64,000 bases of DNA from Sarcophilus harrisii (GCF_902635505.1 NC_045426.1:565093818-565157817), one strand, 5' to 3'. Numbered from the stretch's first letter, positions 36,760 through 49,229 are shown. Program-made: numbers and translations. The notes: generated from the sequence alone by a model not told the origin.

Positions 36760-37690
36760 TCAAGAATATCAAGGGAATTAATTTTTTTAAATGGGAATGA
36801 AAGGGGCTTAGTAGTATGTTATCTCACTCTACAACAAAATCTTAGCAAAAATTGTCAAAACAATTTGATATTGTGTAAGAAATAGAGAGGTTGATCATTG
36901 GAAGATATCAAATATACAATATAACCTAGTTTTCTATTAACCTGAGCTCCAAGCTACTGAGGCAAGAATTTACAATTTGACAAAAATTTGGGAAAACTGG
37001 AAAATAATCTGGCAGAAACTAGATGTAAATTATCTCATACCACATACCAAAATAATCAAATGCATATATGGTTTAGACAAAAAGTGACACAGACAAATTG
37101 GAGGAAGTTCAGAAGAAAATCAACTGCCAGATCTTTAGGAAGGTGAACATGAACATGTCCAAAGAAAAGATAGACACATGAGAGGTAAAATGGACAATTT
37201 TGATCATATAAAATTAATAAAATTTTATATAACCAAATGCAAAAAAAAAAAAAAAAATTAGAAGAGAAGCAGGAAACCGAGGAAAGAATTCTTTGCAACT
37301 AATTTCTCCAACAAAAGTCTTATTTCTAAAATATATAGTAAACTGAATGAAATTTGCAAGATTAAGAGCTAATTGTTAATAGTCAAAGAAAATGAATAGG
37401 TATTTTTTAGAGCAAGAAATCCACATTATCAATAGCCACATGGGGGAAAAATTCATTCTCAATTACTAATAACTAGAGAAATGCAAATTAAAGTAAGTAT
37501 TTGGTATTACCTCTCATCTGTCAGATTGGCAAAGTTGACAAAAAAAAGAAAAAGAAATGCTGGAAGGGTTGTGAGAAAACTGGTATTTCAATGAACTGCA
37601 TTGCTCCAACAATTATGGGGAAAAAAATAGAACTATAGTAAACTATTAAACTGCATATATTCTTTGACCCAGGAATACTGAAAATAAGTG
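36760..37690 (+). mobile_element. L1 ORF2 C-terminal half, decayed
   Basis: 'tttacaatttgacaaaaatttgggaaaactgg', 'ccagatctttaggaaggtgaac', 'agagaaatgcaaattaaag' and 'ctctcatctgtcagattggcaaagttgac' are in L1 order. Confidence 0.8.
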
Positions 37691-37694
37691 TATC

Positions 37695-38560
37695 ACTCAA
37701 AGAAATTAATAAATCAATAAACATTTAGTAATGACCAACCATGTGCCAACCACTGCTAAGTACTGGAGAGTCAGCCCCTAGGGAGCTCACAATTTAATGG
37801 GGGAGATAACAAGAAAACAAATACAAATAAGACATATGCTGGATAAATATGAAATGATTAACAGTGAAGAAACTAGGATTAAAATCACTAAAAGATGGGA
37901 TTTTACTTGGAACTTAAAAGGACCCAGGAAAGCCAGTAAGAACAGGTGAGAGAGCATTCACACATGGGGATAGTCAGAGAAAATGCACAGAGATGAGATA
38001 CTATTTTTTGTTCTTGTTCAGGATAAATGAAAAATAATTGACAAAGAGAAGGCACTGAGATTAAGTGGCTTCCAGTGGAAAGAGATGGAATGTCTTATTT
38101 GTGGAATACCAGGAGGCTAATGTTATTACATTAAAGAGGATCTATCAAAGTTCCAAGATGACTAGAAATGTAAAAAGGATTAGATTATGAAGGACTTTGA
38201 ATGAATGTTAAATAGAGAATTTTGTTTTTTATTCTGGAGACAATAGAAAGTCCTTAACTATATTGTTGGGAGGGGGGAGTGTGGAGAAGGGGAAGGATGA
38301 CATGGTCAGACCTGCACTTTAAGAAAAATACTTTAGTGTCTGAGTGAAGGATGGATTGAGTTGAAGGAGGTCTTGAGGGAAACATCACTAGCAGGCAATT
38401 GCAATATTTCAGCTATGAGGTATTGAGATCCTGCACTAGAGTAGGGACATTTTCAGAGAGAAAAAAAGACATGGGGTGGGAAGTGAGGAATATATTAGAT
38501 TTTGTAAAGAAAAGTAGACAAGCCTCAGCAACTGATTAAATTTGGAGGCTGAGATTATAA
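37695..38560 (-). mobile_element. L2/CR1-clade LINE fossil, antisense
   Basis: 'aaacatttagtaatgaccaaccatgtgccaaccactgctaagtactgg', 'ggatgacatggtcagacctgcactttaagaaaaata' and 'cactagcaggcaattgcaatatttcagctatgagg' are reverse LINE text recurring in the window. Confidence 0.7.
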
Positions 38561-38564
38561 GAAT

Positions 38565-39290
38565 AGGAAAAGGACCCATATGTACAAAAATATAACAGGC
38601 TTTTTTTTTTTTTTTTTTTTTTTTGTGATGGCTCCAAACTGGAAATCAAAGGGATGTGTATCAGTTAGGGAATAGTTAAATAGGCTGTGATATTTGTCAT
38701 GAAATTGTGGTATAAAAAAAGACAAGGGACCAGCAAGATGGCCCTGAAGTCAGGAGTAGCTAATATCCAATCTGACCTCAAATAACTATGTGACTAAGTT
38801 ACTTATCCCCCATTTGCCTTGGAAGGAAAAAAAAGGAAGGAAGGAAGGACAGACGGACAAGCGGGATGATTTCAGAAAAATCTGGACTTTGAAAACTGAT
38901 GCAAAATGAAATGAACAGAACCAGAAAACACTGTACACAGTAACTGAAATATTGTTTGATGAAGAATTATGAATGACTTAGCTCTTCTCAGCTTTACAAT
39001 GATCCAAGATAATCTCAAAAGTTTAATGATTGGCCTCCAGAGAAAGAACTGACATTTTTTTTTAATAAGACTAAAGCATACTATTTTCACTTTCTTTTAT
39101 CCTTTTTCTTTTATTCAAGTCTTCCTGTACAAAATGATTAATATGGAAATGTTTTACATAATTGTTTTTGTATAACCTATATCTAATTACTTACCATATC
39201 AAGGAGAGGGAAAGGGAAGAAGGGATAAAATGTAAAACCCAAAACTTAAAAAAATACAAATGTCAAAAAATTGTTTTAACATATAATTTG
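38565..39290 (+). mobile_element. L1 end, sense, interrupted by a SINE
   Basis: 'ggacccatatgtacaaaaatataacaggc', 'ctggaaatcaaagggatgtgtatcag', then after the SINE 'cgggatgatttcagaaaaatctgg' and the older type of 3' UTR ending near 39290. Confidence 0.8.
38720..38855 (+). mobile_element. tRNA-derived SINE fragment inside L1
   Basis: 'accagcaagatggccctgaagtcaggagtagc...ctgacctcaaataactatgtgactaagttacttatcccccatttgcc' then a GGAA-rich tail. Confidence 0.75.
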
Positions 39291-39624
39291 GGATGGGGGA
39301 ATAAAATATAAGGAGAGTAAAAATTTAAAAAAAAATTTTTTTTAAAGATGAGAATTCTAGGCATGGGAGATAGACAGTACAAGTATCCTGAGTGTTGTAT
39401 ACAAGGAACAGCAAAGAAGCAGGTGGTCACTAGATATGATTATCTGTGAAGACATAATAGATACAAGAAAACTAGAATGCATCCAGTACAGAAGTGAGCA
39501 CATGCAAGGCAGGGACTCATCAATCAGAGGAGAACCCAGGAGCTGAAATATCTCTAGGATGAGAAGCCTTCTGATGAGCTGATAGAGAAGTGCTAAATTT
39601 AGGAATAACATGATGGAAAAAATT

Positions 39625-39850
39625 TAAAATTCTGAGTTTAAATCCTATGTAAGCCACTTATTAGGCATGTGAATCTGGCCAAGTCACTTGACTTTTCTTA
39701 ATTTCAGTTTCTTCATCTGAAAAAATGGAGATAATAGTTGTCTTCCTTACAGGATTGTTGTTAAGATCAAATGAAATTACAAATCTAAAACACCTTTTAA
39801 ATCTTAAAGCACTATATAAGTGATAGTTGTTGTTATTGTGTTTTTATTTT
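39625..39850 (+). repeat. MIR, near full length
   Basis: 'ctgagtttaaatcctatgtaagccacttattaggcatgtgaatctggccaagtcacttgac...ttcatctgaaaaaatggagataatag...gcactatataagtgatagttg' follows MIR. Confidence 0.75.
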
Positions 39851-39899
39851 GTTTTATTTTGTTTTTTTTTTTACAAATGTGACAAATAAGGAAATTGAA

Positions 39900-41090
39900 A
39901 ACATATGTCTCACTCTAAAACTACTTCTCTATTACATCATGCTGTCTAAAATTGTATTTCTTATCTCATATCTGCTTCTGGCTTTCTTCAAATGCATTCT
40001 GAAGACATTTGGGGAATGAGAGCAAATTGGTGTAACACAGAGAAGCAATCTGGCCAAGTATCCAGAATATTGGATTTGGAGCTAGATCATCAGGGTTAGA
40101 ATATCCTTCTCAGATATTTACTTTCTTGAAGAGCTATACTAAAAATTCCTGAACTTAGGGCAAATTCAAGTGGTGGGGGCAGACACAAAGTAATTATTAG
40201 TGCTATTGCATCTATCTTTCAGAGTCCATCTGACCAATACCTCAATCTCCACATGATCAAAAGAAGATAAATGGAAGACAGGCTCAGTCTCAGAAAGAAA
40301 GGGAGATCATGGCAATAGGACTCTGGGGATGAGGGAGCATGACCAGTAAGCTAAAGATTGCTGTTATGTGGAAGTATACTCACTTTATGTTTACCCCTTA
40401 AGGAAACCTCTTAATGCTCCAAGCCAATTATGACTTTGACTACTATGATCATGGGCAAGCCCCTTAATCTCTTAATAATGGGAATAATAAAAGAATATTT
40501 CCCAATAATAAAAATATATTTCCCAAGGTATGTTGAGGAAAGTACTTTGTAGACCTTGAAGAGCTATACAAATGTGAGTCATTGTTAAACATCCAGAAAA
40601 GTGAAAGCAGCCTTTGGGATACTGGAAAACTGGAATCCACATCAGAAATCTTGCTTTGTTTATCAGTTACAAATCAGTTCTGGGGTTGAGAGCACAGATA
40701 ACTGTGGGAAGAAATATGACTTTGGCATTCTTCTTTGCCTCATTTACTTTCAAAAGGCAGACAGCTTTTCACCCCATCGATTTTTTTTTTTAAGGGATCA
40801 TTCCATTTATTTACAATTCATTTTCTTTCCTACTCAGCAGTTCTCAGGATTTGTGTCTCTTTCTGTACTGATCATAATTTGCTGGCTATGGAGTGACTGC
40901 AATAATATCAAACAATGACATCTTTATTGACTGTCTTCCTTTTCTTTTGAAATAGCTTCTTTTATTAAAGCCCTTCATATGCTTTCCTCTCTGTGATACA
41001 GTGACACTGGACACTGGCCCCCTCTGGCTGTCACTTGCCCTAAACAGTCTGTCTAGATCCTCAAGTTTCCTTGGTGAATTCCACTCAGTT
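39900..41090. other. Mostly unassigned intergenic DNA with one MIR (40410-40590)
   Basis: The MIR piece reads 'gcaagccccttaatctcttaataatggg...aaagtactttgtagaccttgaagagctatac'. The 105-residue frame at 40601-40918 and the antisense frame at 40886-41101 have no recognised domain. Confidence 0.5.
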
Positions 41091-41154
41091 AAAATCAACA
41101 AATATTAAGTACTCACATACCAGTCATTGTGCTAGGAATTAGAATTAAAAGATC

Positions 41155-41310
41155 AGGGGTAGCTAGTTGTTATAGTGTATAGAGCGCCAGCCCTGAAGTC
41201 AGGAGGAGCTGAGTTCAAATCTGACTTCAGACACTTAACATCTTCTGTCTTTGTGACCCTGGGCAAGTCACTTAACCCCAATTGCCTCAGCCAAAATAAA
41301 AAAATTAAAA
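41155..41310 (+). mobile_element. tRNA-derived marsupial SINE (Mar1/WALLSI type)
   Basis: 'gggtagctagttgttatagtgtatagagcgccagccctgaagtcaggaggagctgagttcaaatctgacttcagacactta...gtgaccctgggcaagtcacttaaccccaattgcctcagcc'. Near-matching AAAAGATCA/AAAAGGTCA flank it. Confidence 0.9.
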
Positions 41311-41882
41311 GGTCAAAAACATCCTTAGGGAGCTAATGTTATGTTGAGTAGGTCCAATGGGAATACAAATAAGTTTATGGAATAGTAAGTTGAAAAACAA
41401 ATAATACAGGGGAATATATCTAAAAAGGCTTGCTTTGAAGGAGGTATAGAGTGTTAAGAGGTAGAAATGAAAATATATTCCAGGCTGGGGAGTTGATTTA
41501 TATAATTTTATGGGGTAGGGGATACCATATTGGGTTGTAGGAGTGACAAGTAGTCTAGTTTCACAGGAACACAGATTTCTTGAAAGGTAGTAATATAAAA
41601 TTAGGTTGGAGTGTTAAATGAGAGATTTTGGAAGTTTTAAACTAATTTTTAGTGAGGGTATACCATATGGGGAGGGGGAGACACTGGGATTAAGGAAAAT
41701 CAGTTTTGAAGTTATTTGCATATTCCAGGCCATTGCAGATAAGGGACTGAATTAGGATAGTGGTTCTGTGAGTGATAATAGCTTGATGAAGGAAGACACA
41801 TTATGGGAATAAAATCAACAAGAATTAGAAACTGATTGGATGAGCAATGGGGGAGAAGGAAGAGTCAAAGATGATTTCAAGG

Positions 41883-42486
41883 ACTGAGCAGAGGCCCATC
41901 AGTTGGAGAATGGCTGAATAAATTATTTTGTATGAATGTTATGGAATATTATTGTTCTATAAGAAATAAACAGCAGGATGATTTCAGAAAGGCCTGGAGA
42001 GACTTGTATGAACTAATGCTAAGTGAAATGAGCAGAACCAGGAGATCATTATACATAGCAACAGTAAGATTATATGATGATCAATTCTGATGGACGTGGC
42101 TCTCTTCAACAATAAAGTGATTTAGGCCAGTTCCAATAGATTTATGATGGAGAAAGCCATCTGGATCCAAAGAGAGGACTGTGGGGACCAAGTATGGATC
42201 ACAACATAGTATTTTCATCTTTTGTTGTTTGCTTGATTTTTGTTTTCTTTCCCATTTTTTCCCCTTTTTGATCTGATTTTCTCGTGTAGCATGATAATTG
42301 TGGAAATGTGTGTAGAGGAATTGCACATATTTAACATATATTAAATTGCTTGCTCTCTAGGGGAAGGAGTGGGGGGAAGAAAGGGAGAAAAACTTTGGAA
42401 CACAGGTTTTGCAGGAATGAATGTTAAAAATTACCTTTGCATATATTTTGAAAATAAAAAAGCTGTTATTTAAAAAAAAAAAAAAA
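41883..42486 (+). mobile_element. 5'-truncated L1 with poly(A), inserted in L2
   Basis: Sense L1 from 'gaggcccatcagttggagaatggctgaata' to 'aaaataaaaaagctgttattt' plus A tract. AGATGATTTCAAGG (41869-41882) and AGATGACTTCAGG (42487-42499) are the slightly diverged target duplication. Confidence 0.93.
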
Positions 42487-42579
42487 AGATGACTTCAGGT
42501 TATAAATCTGGGTGACTAGAATGTTGATACCCTTACATGAAATAGAGAGGTTTGAAGAAAAGGTTGGGTTTGGAGGTGA

Positions 42580-42950
42580 TGTTATGCCAAAGTTCCCTTT
42601 TAATGGGGTGACCAGTTCCTCCAATTGTCCTATTTTGTAATTCTGCCTTAGGTTATAACCCTCCCCTCTTAATGGTTGAGATAAAGGTTTTATAGAAATT
42701 CCTTAATGTCAGAATATCAGTAACCTCCCTCTATTAGGTTATCCCCACCTAGATCCCTCCATTATGTCATTGTTCTTGTTATTCCATAAAAGGCTCGCTG
42801 CCCTGATACTTGGGGCTAGACTCTTTGAGATGATCGTCTCATCTAGCCCTGGGATCAACATGGATGCATTGGTCCCAATATTTCTCTCCATTTAATAAAT
42901 TATTAAATTGGTCTCTAATCTCTGTCTTGCTCAGTTTCTTCGGCATTACA
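42580..42950 (+). mobile_element. Solo LTR, family 'TGTTRTGCC...GGCATTACA', 4-bp target duplication
   Basis: It begins TGTTATGCCAAAG and ends CGGCATTACA, with CATAAAAGG (TATA-like, near 42785) and AATAAA (near 42893). GTGA at 42576-42579 and 42951-42954 is the target duplication, as for class I elements. The host is an L2. No internal region remains. Confidence 0.85.
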
Positions 42951-43227
42951 GTGAGAGTGGGTAATGAATTACATTTTTGGATAATTTTAATATTTGCTGT
43001 ATCATCTGATGTCCCATCTTTTGATGACTTAGCCTCTTCCTTATTCAGCTTGGCTGGTCTTTCTGACTATAGAGCAATAAATCCACTCCAAAATCCAAAG
43101 TCTAAGTCTTTCAAATGTGGAATGAACTAACAGCTTGAACTGAACTAGCCTATCCTCAGAGAGTCTTCATGTCAGGTAATATGTCAATGAAGAATGCAAA
43201 TTGTTGTCATTAGGAATGAACACTTTG

Positions 43228-43734
43228 AAATGAGCAGGACCAGGAGATCATTATATACTTCAACAACAATACTATATGATGACCAGTTCTGATGGACCAG
43301 GCCATCCTCAGCAACGAGATCAACCAAATCATTTCCAGTGGAGCAGTAATGAACTGAACCAGCTATGCCCAGAAAAAGAACTCTGGGAGATGACTAAAAA
43401 CCATTACATTGAATTCCCAATCCCTATATTTATGCCCACATGCATTTTTTATTTCGTTCACAAGCTAATTGTACAATATTTCAGAGTCTGATTCTTTTTG
43501 TACAGCAAAATAACGTTTTGGTCATGTATACTTATTGTGTATCTAATTTATATTTTAATGTACTTAACATCTACTGGTCATCCTGACATCTGGGGGAGGG
43601 GGTGGGGGGTAAGAGGTGAAAAAATGGAACAAGAGGTTTGGCAATTGTTAATGCTGTAAAGTTACCCATGCATATATCCTGTAAATAAAAGGCTATTAAA
43701 TTAAAAAAAAATATATATATATATAAAAAAAAAA
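43228..43734 (+). mobile_element. 5'-truncated L1, perfect 15-bp target duplication
   Basis: GGAATGAACACTTTG at 43213-43227 and 43735-43749 flanks a sense 3' UTR: 'aaatgagcaggaccaggagatcattatatacttcaacaac' through 'acccatgcatatatcctgtaaataaaaggctattaaa', then an A/TA-rich tail. Confidence 0.95.
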
Positions 43735-43749
43735 GGAATGAACACTTTG

Positions 43750-44230
43750 CTTCTTACTAGTTTTTCAATGCCTGCTTGATGAAAGTCTTAAAATACCAGA
43801 ATTATAGATATAAAATTTTTCATAAGCCTTTAATTGAGAACCCAAAATAAACCTTTAGGCCAAAAAAGAAATTACTTAGAAAGGTTGTTTCTCCAATGCA
43901 AATTCTTCATCATCATGCTATTTTTGTTTTTAAAGAAGCAAGACTCTTTAAAAAAAAAAATAGGATTCAAACTTGCCATTATTCTTTAATTGCTAGTTTT
44001 ATTGTTGCTTTTTATTTTTATACCAGTCACTTTCTCCTAGGTCTTATTCTCATTAAAACTTCCCTTATAACAAAGAAAAGTCACTAATATAGCAACCTCT
44101 TCTGCTGCACTCCATTCTTCATCTTTTAAGATTCCTACCTTTCTACTGAGAATAGGGAAGTCCTAGACCATTAATAGTCTTGATAAATCAACAGAGTTCA
44201 ACTGTCATTTAGTGGAATGTTGTTGTCGTT
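43750..44230. other. Unassigned intergenic DNA
   Basis: AT-rich, apparently single-copy, with no supported feature. Confidence 0.5.
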
Positions 44231-44261
44231 TTATATTACATTTTTACATTTGTTACTATAT

Positions 44262-44362
44262 GTGTGTGTATGTATATATGCACATATACACATATATTCA
44301 TAATAGTATTTTTGTATAATATATAGTATATGCACATATATAATATGCCCATAAACACATGC

Positions 44363-44408
<46 letters not shown>

Positions 44409-44425
44409 AAAAACATATACACACA
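44262..44425. repeat. (TG)/(TA)/(CA) microsatellite
   Basis: An alternating purine-pyrimidine tract with a (TA)n core at about 44366-44396 and GTGTGTGT after it. Confidence 0.9.
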
Positions 44426-44439
44426 TAAGTGGGGAGTTG

Positions 44440-44815
44440 TATAATTTTCTTCTTGTTTAGCTCTACATTAGTCAATACAGTTCTCATGGTTTTCCAAGTT
44501 CGTCATATTCATCATTTCATATGATATAATAATATTCCACTTGATTCATAGGTCACATGTTTAGCTATTTGTCTATTGATAGGCAAACATTCTGCTTCCA
44601 ATTTTTTGCTACCACAAAAATGCTGTTATAAATATTTTGATATAAGTTGAATCTTTTCTTTCTTTGATTTCTTTGTCTAGTACTAAAATCCCTGATACAA
44701 AGGGTATAAACAATTTAATGATTTTTTTCACATAATTATAAATTATTTTACAGAAAGATTGAATCAATTCATATTCTACCAATAAGGGTATCAGAGGAAT
44801 CCTCTATTCTGTTGA
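44440..44815 (-). mobile_element. Older L1 ORF2 C-terminal fragment, antisense
   Basis: 'gttctcatggttttccaagttcgtcatattcatcatttc...ataataatattccacttgattcatagg...gcttccaattttttgctaccacaaaaatgctgttataaata' is reverse L1. Confidence 0.75.
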
Positions 44816-44859
44816 ACTATGGAGGGAAAGGAAGGGAAGGGAAGGAAAGAAAAGAAATA

Positions 44860-45140
44860 ATTATTTATTTTTCACCTAATATATGCCAGATACTGTGATA
44901 TGTTTTTAGGTGTTTTTTTTTTGTTTTTTGTTTTTTTTTTTTTACAAATATCTCACTGATTCTCACAACAATCCTGCAAGGTAGGTATATTATTATTCCA
45001 ATTTTCTAGTTGAACAAACTGAGGAAAGCAGATTGAGTGATTTGTCCAGAGCACATAGCCAGCTATTGACTAAAGGCAAATCTGAATCAGGTCTTCCTAA
45101 TGGCCTAGTGCTCTATCTACTATGAACTAGCTGCCAGATT
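44860..45140 (-). repeat. MIR, antisense, with a poly-T insertion
   Basis: 'ccagatactgtgatatg' [T-rich] 'gattctcacaacaatcctgcaaggtaggtatattattattccaattttctagttgaacaaactgagg' follows reverse MIR. Confidence 0.75.
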
Positions 45141-45269
45141 AGGGCTTATAACACTTATCCCATGAATCAAGGGGCTTCTCTGTTCATAGTTCCCAAAGGT
45201 CCCCATCCAGATGGACCAGTTCATCTTATTATCTATCTTCCTTTATCCAACACTATTCCATTTTTGTCA

Positions 45270-45775
45270 TCTTTGTTAATTTTATGAATATGACATAAAT
45301 TCTTAAGTTTTAATTTTCATTGTTCTTATTGTTGATTTGTAGCTGTTTCATATGGTTATTGTTTAATTTTTAATTCTTTTTTTGAAAATAATTTCTTCAT
45401 ATCCATCAATCACTTCTCTATAAGGGAATGGCTCTTGGCCTTAATACTTCTGGTATTAAACAAAAAAAAATTGGGGGGGGGGCAAAAGCTTTTAAATTAT
45501 GTAATTATATTACATATTTTGCCTTTTATTATCTTCCTTATCCTTGTTGCATAGAAATGTCCCTTTCCCCCATATCATAGTTTTAAAAGTACTTCCTTCT
45601 GGTCTTTTTTCTTTTTCTTTTTTATAATATGACTTTCATATTTAGGTTCTATGTCCATCTGAAACTGTGACAGGCTGGTCTGCATCTTATTTCTGCCAAA
45701 CTGTTTTCTGGCTTTCATAGCAGTTCTTGTTAGACAGAACTGTACTTGGAAACATTTTAATGAAAATTGAACAAG
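45270..45775 (-). mobile_element. L1 ORF2 fragment, antisense
   Basis: 'aatttcttcatatccatcaatcacttctctataagggaatggctc', 'gcaaaagcttttaaattatgtaattat' and 'atttctgccaaactgttttctggctttcatagcagttcttgttag' are reverse ORF2 in order. Confidence 0.75.
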
Positions 45776-46235
45776 CAAGAACACCAGTATTTCCTGAGGC
45801 TGACTAGGGAGACAGCACAGTTAGGGTGGAATGGCCTGCTTGAATCACACCTGACCCTGGTGGGCCACAGCGAAATCAGTTGATGAAAATTTTAGTTCAA
45901 TTGATAAATTTTAAAGTCTCTCTTCAAGACTGAATGAACAAGTGAAACAATGTTAACATTAAAGCGATTTCTATAGTAAAATGGAAAAGAACTATATTCA
46001 AATCTTTTCAAATCTAAAAATGAATTTTTGAAGTTGGTTTAGTCAATTCATAAATTGAAGTATCTAGAGTTAGAGAGGTGGTAAACTACATATGCAAAAT
46101 GGTGCATATGCTATCAGATGTGTTCAATATCTCTAACTTTTTCATACTAATTTTATTTGGCACATAGTAGGAACCTAATGCTTGCTGACAAAAAAAAAAA
46201 AATTACATGAGAATGTAATTTGGAAATGCCAGCAT

Positions 46236-46345
46236 TGAAGAAAGAAAGAAAGAAAGAAAGACAGACAGAAAGAAAGAAAAGAGAGACAGAGAGAAAGAAA
46301 GAAAAAGAGAGAGAGAGAGAGAGGGAAAGGGAGGAAGGAAGGAAG
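46236..46345. repeat. GAAA/GA-rich microsatellite
   Basis: A purine-only tract of GAAA, GACA and GA units ending in GGAA repeats directly against the LTR start. Confidence 0.9.
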
Positions 46346-46782
46346 TGTTGTGCCACAGTTCTCTTTTATTGTCCTGCCTCGGTTTCCCTGAATTGTCCTG
46401 CCTCAGTTTCCTGGAGTTGTTCTGCCTCGGTTCCTAATTGTTCTGCAATAGCACCCCTCCCTCCTAATCATGATGATCCAGATAAGGAGAAAGACCTTCT
46501 ATCTTAGACATCATGACTCCAATCCTTCCCTACTTATCAGAATGCCTCCCCCTACCTTGTCAGAATCCGATTGATGACAGTCGGGTTTGGCTCTCAGCAC
46601 TCTAACTCTGCCCCTACCTCGGTCAACTACAGTAGCTGAACCATGTGTATATATATCATTGAGAACTCGGGCTGCTGGATTCTAGGAGCCGATAGTATCA
46701 TTCAGTCCTGGGACCAAACTATGGATCTTTTTGGTCCCAGTAAATCTTTCCCATTAAATAAATTAGTTTCTCCAGCATTACA
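46346..46782 (+). mobile_element. LTR fossil, same family as 42580 and 12757
   Basis: It begins TGTTGTGCCACAG with tandem 'gtcctgcctcggtttccctgaatt' units. It carries 'gtcctgggaccaaactatggatctttttggtccc' and ends 'aaataaattagtttctccagCATTACA'. No target duplication is seen; the left flank is a microsatellite. No internal region. Confidence 0.8.
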
Positions 46783-47845
46783 ATATGACAAAATCCCTAA
46801 TACTAGGAGAGTAGGTGGGAATATAAATCAGCATATTTGCTAGATGTGTCTTAAATTGCCATTTTCAGATAAGGCTGTTAAGGAAAATATTCCATGCAAA
46901 TTGAAAAGGAAGGTCTGGACAGATAGCCAGAATTCCCTTAAGAAGCAGTATGAAGCCTGAACAATAAAGAAGTTGGATCTGATTTAAGACAGGAGTCATT
47001 CATCATTCAAAAATCTGTGAGAGCAATGAGGAAGAGAGAAACAGAATGCTTCTGGAATAACAAAGGAGAAATTCGGGCCATAAATTCAAGAAAAACCCAA
47101 ATCTCAGTGGAGCATGACATTTCAAGAAATGACCCATGAGCTACAGCCACAGAAATTGCCTACTTGGAAAGATTCTCTACCAGTAGAAAAACAGCTTAAT
47201 GCAAAATACCCAACCACTGGTGAGTCAGGAACAGAATCTTTATTTGAGAAGGACAACACATTAATCATTTATTCCTGGAGGCTGTTTTTTTTCCCTGAGT
47301 TTTTTTTTTTTTACTTCCTCTTATTTATTATTCAATTAAACTTAAACTTGTCCAAATATTGGATCTGATTAGAAAAAGGATAGGGGAGGAGTCTCAGAAT
47401 AAAGAAATATATGCTATAACCTTCAGGCACTGTGAAATATGGAAGGTTTAATTCTCAGGAAAAAGACTAAAGCAAATGGCATTTTGTACGTGTTCAGGGG
47501 ATTGCTGCTGACAACTAGTAAATTGACCCACAGCTCAAAGATGCCCTTGATACACAATCAGCTAAGGTAATAAAAAGGTCTCTAGGGGTGTAAGTGTTGG
47601 ACTGAAATAGCAGCTAGAAAAATGGGGATCCTCACTTGTTAAATGGGAAAGAACAAGAGTGAGAGGAACATTCCTACCTTCATTTTCTCTGAACTCTCTT
47701 ACAAAGCCTCAATGTGAAGCAAAGCCCTAATTTTTATTGTCTTATTGTTGTTTTCCCACACTCTCTTCTAGACTTTCAGTAGTGCAAATTTGTATTCACT
47801 AATTTGTAAAGTCCTTCTCCTTAGCATGGGTCAGATTTTTAAAAA
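46783..47845. other. Unassigned intergenic DNA
   Basis: The 84-residue frame at 47114-47368 ends in a low-complexity Phe run and has no recognised domain. I see no supported gene or repeat. Confidence 0.5.
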
Positions 47846-47849
47846 TCAA

Positions 47850-48890
47850 TCAACAGGCATTTATTAAGTGTTTACTATGTGCCAGGCACCTTGATACTTT
47901 AGGAAAACTTTTTAAGGAAACACATACTTCAGATTAAACAAAACAGTGAGTACCTAGAGAATTTTTGACTTAAAGGAAAATTCCTAAGGCTAAGTTACTC
48001 AAGATACTAAGAGTCTAGGGTTAACTCAAGATTCATGGTTTCTCAGTTGTGGGAGTGAGACAGGGCAGGAAGAAGATAAAGGGCTCCTAAAATTAGTTTT
48101 CAACACCTTGCAACACTATTATGAATACATCTAGCCAATCCAATTTTTATATCTTTGAAAAAATTAGTCTTTCATTCTATATCTTCATTATCATAAGAAA
48201 TTAATTATTAATTTATTATTAATTAATAAAATTTTAGAATTCATCCTCTGCTAAAAGAAAGATAATGAACCAGGATTATATAGTATTCTCATAATAAATC
48301 AATATGCCTTTCTAGTTAACATCTTGAACTAAAAATCTTAGTCCTTATGCCTTTTTTGTATATTTCTTTCCTCTTCTCTTTTATTTCTCTCTCTCTAATA
48401 GCTACCGAGAATTCAATTTAACAAACTTTTATTAAATGCCTATTACATGCCTATTACAGCAATGAGAGATATGATAAAAAAAGGCACAGCCCTGCTCTCA
48501 AAAACTCACAGTCTAGTAGAATCCAATGAGTAAAATTTTTAAAAAAGCCATTATAAGCATAATATTTAAAAATTTGAGGAATCTAAGAAACAGATTCCAG
48601 AATTTGAAGAAAATGTTAGTATTACCTAGTCTTTTTACAGATGAGGAAACTAAAACCTAAAGAGACTTGATTTATATCCTATTAAATCAGAACTAGAAGT
48701 CAATGGTTGTAGTAAATCACACACATTTATTCTGATTTTCAAGTACTTATCCTTGAAATGTGATGTAAGTATTTTACTGATGAGAAAATAGACTCATCTC
48801 AGGTGACTTGGAGAATCATACAGCATCATAAGAATGGAAGCTAGAATTGGATCTCATGACTCCTGACTCGCTGCTCCTTCTGATAGTGGT
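47850..48890. repeat. L2-end and MIR-like fragments
   Basis: 47850-47905 ('aacaggcatttattaagtgtttactatgtgccaggcacc') and 48415-48530 ('aacaaacttttattaaatgcctattac...') are reverse LINE ends. 48630-48720 and 48760-48890 ('acagatgaggaaactaaaacctaaag') are worn reverse MIR-like cores. Confidence 0.55.
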
Positions 48891-49229
48891 TCTTTTAAAA
48901 AAATTTTTTTTAATTTAAATTTTTAAAAATTTCCTGAGGCTATGAAATTTGGGCCTTTCTTTACCAGGGTATATGAAAGAATAATTTTTTAAAAAAATGG
49001 TACAGGCTAACTTTTTAAACTAGATAAGCATCATATCATTAGTTTCCTTTTAAAATGATTTTTTTTCAGTTATCAAGTATTTGTTTCTCTCTCTACTGAC
49101 TCATCCTACTGAAAAGAAAACTAAAATCCTTATAACAAACACAACAAATGAACACATTGATCATATCCAGAAATGTTTGTTTCATTCTGCATATCAGTTC
49201 ACCATTACTCATGCTTCATCTTCAGTTCT

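Larger units (their letters stand above)
41090..43010 (-). mobile_element. L2/CR1-clade LINE fossil, antisense, host of a SINE, an L1 and an LTR
   Basis: L2 pieces: 41090-41153 ('attaagtactcacataccagtcattgtgctagg'), 41311-41882, 42487-42579 ('ataaatctgggtgactagaatg') and from 42951 ('gtgggtaatgaattacatttttgg', cf. 'taatgagttcagttttgga'). Confidence 0.7.

Noticed and set aside
44231-44487. Two overlapping minus frames rich in Tyr/Ile/His/Thr
   Set aside because: They are translations of TA/TG microsatellite DNA.
46220-46507. 95-residue plus-strand frame rich in Lys/Glu/Arg
   Set aside because: It is translation of a GAAA microsatellite running into an LTR.
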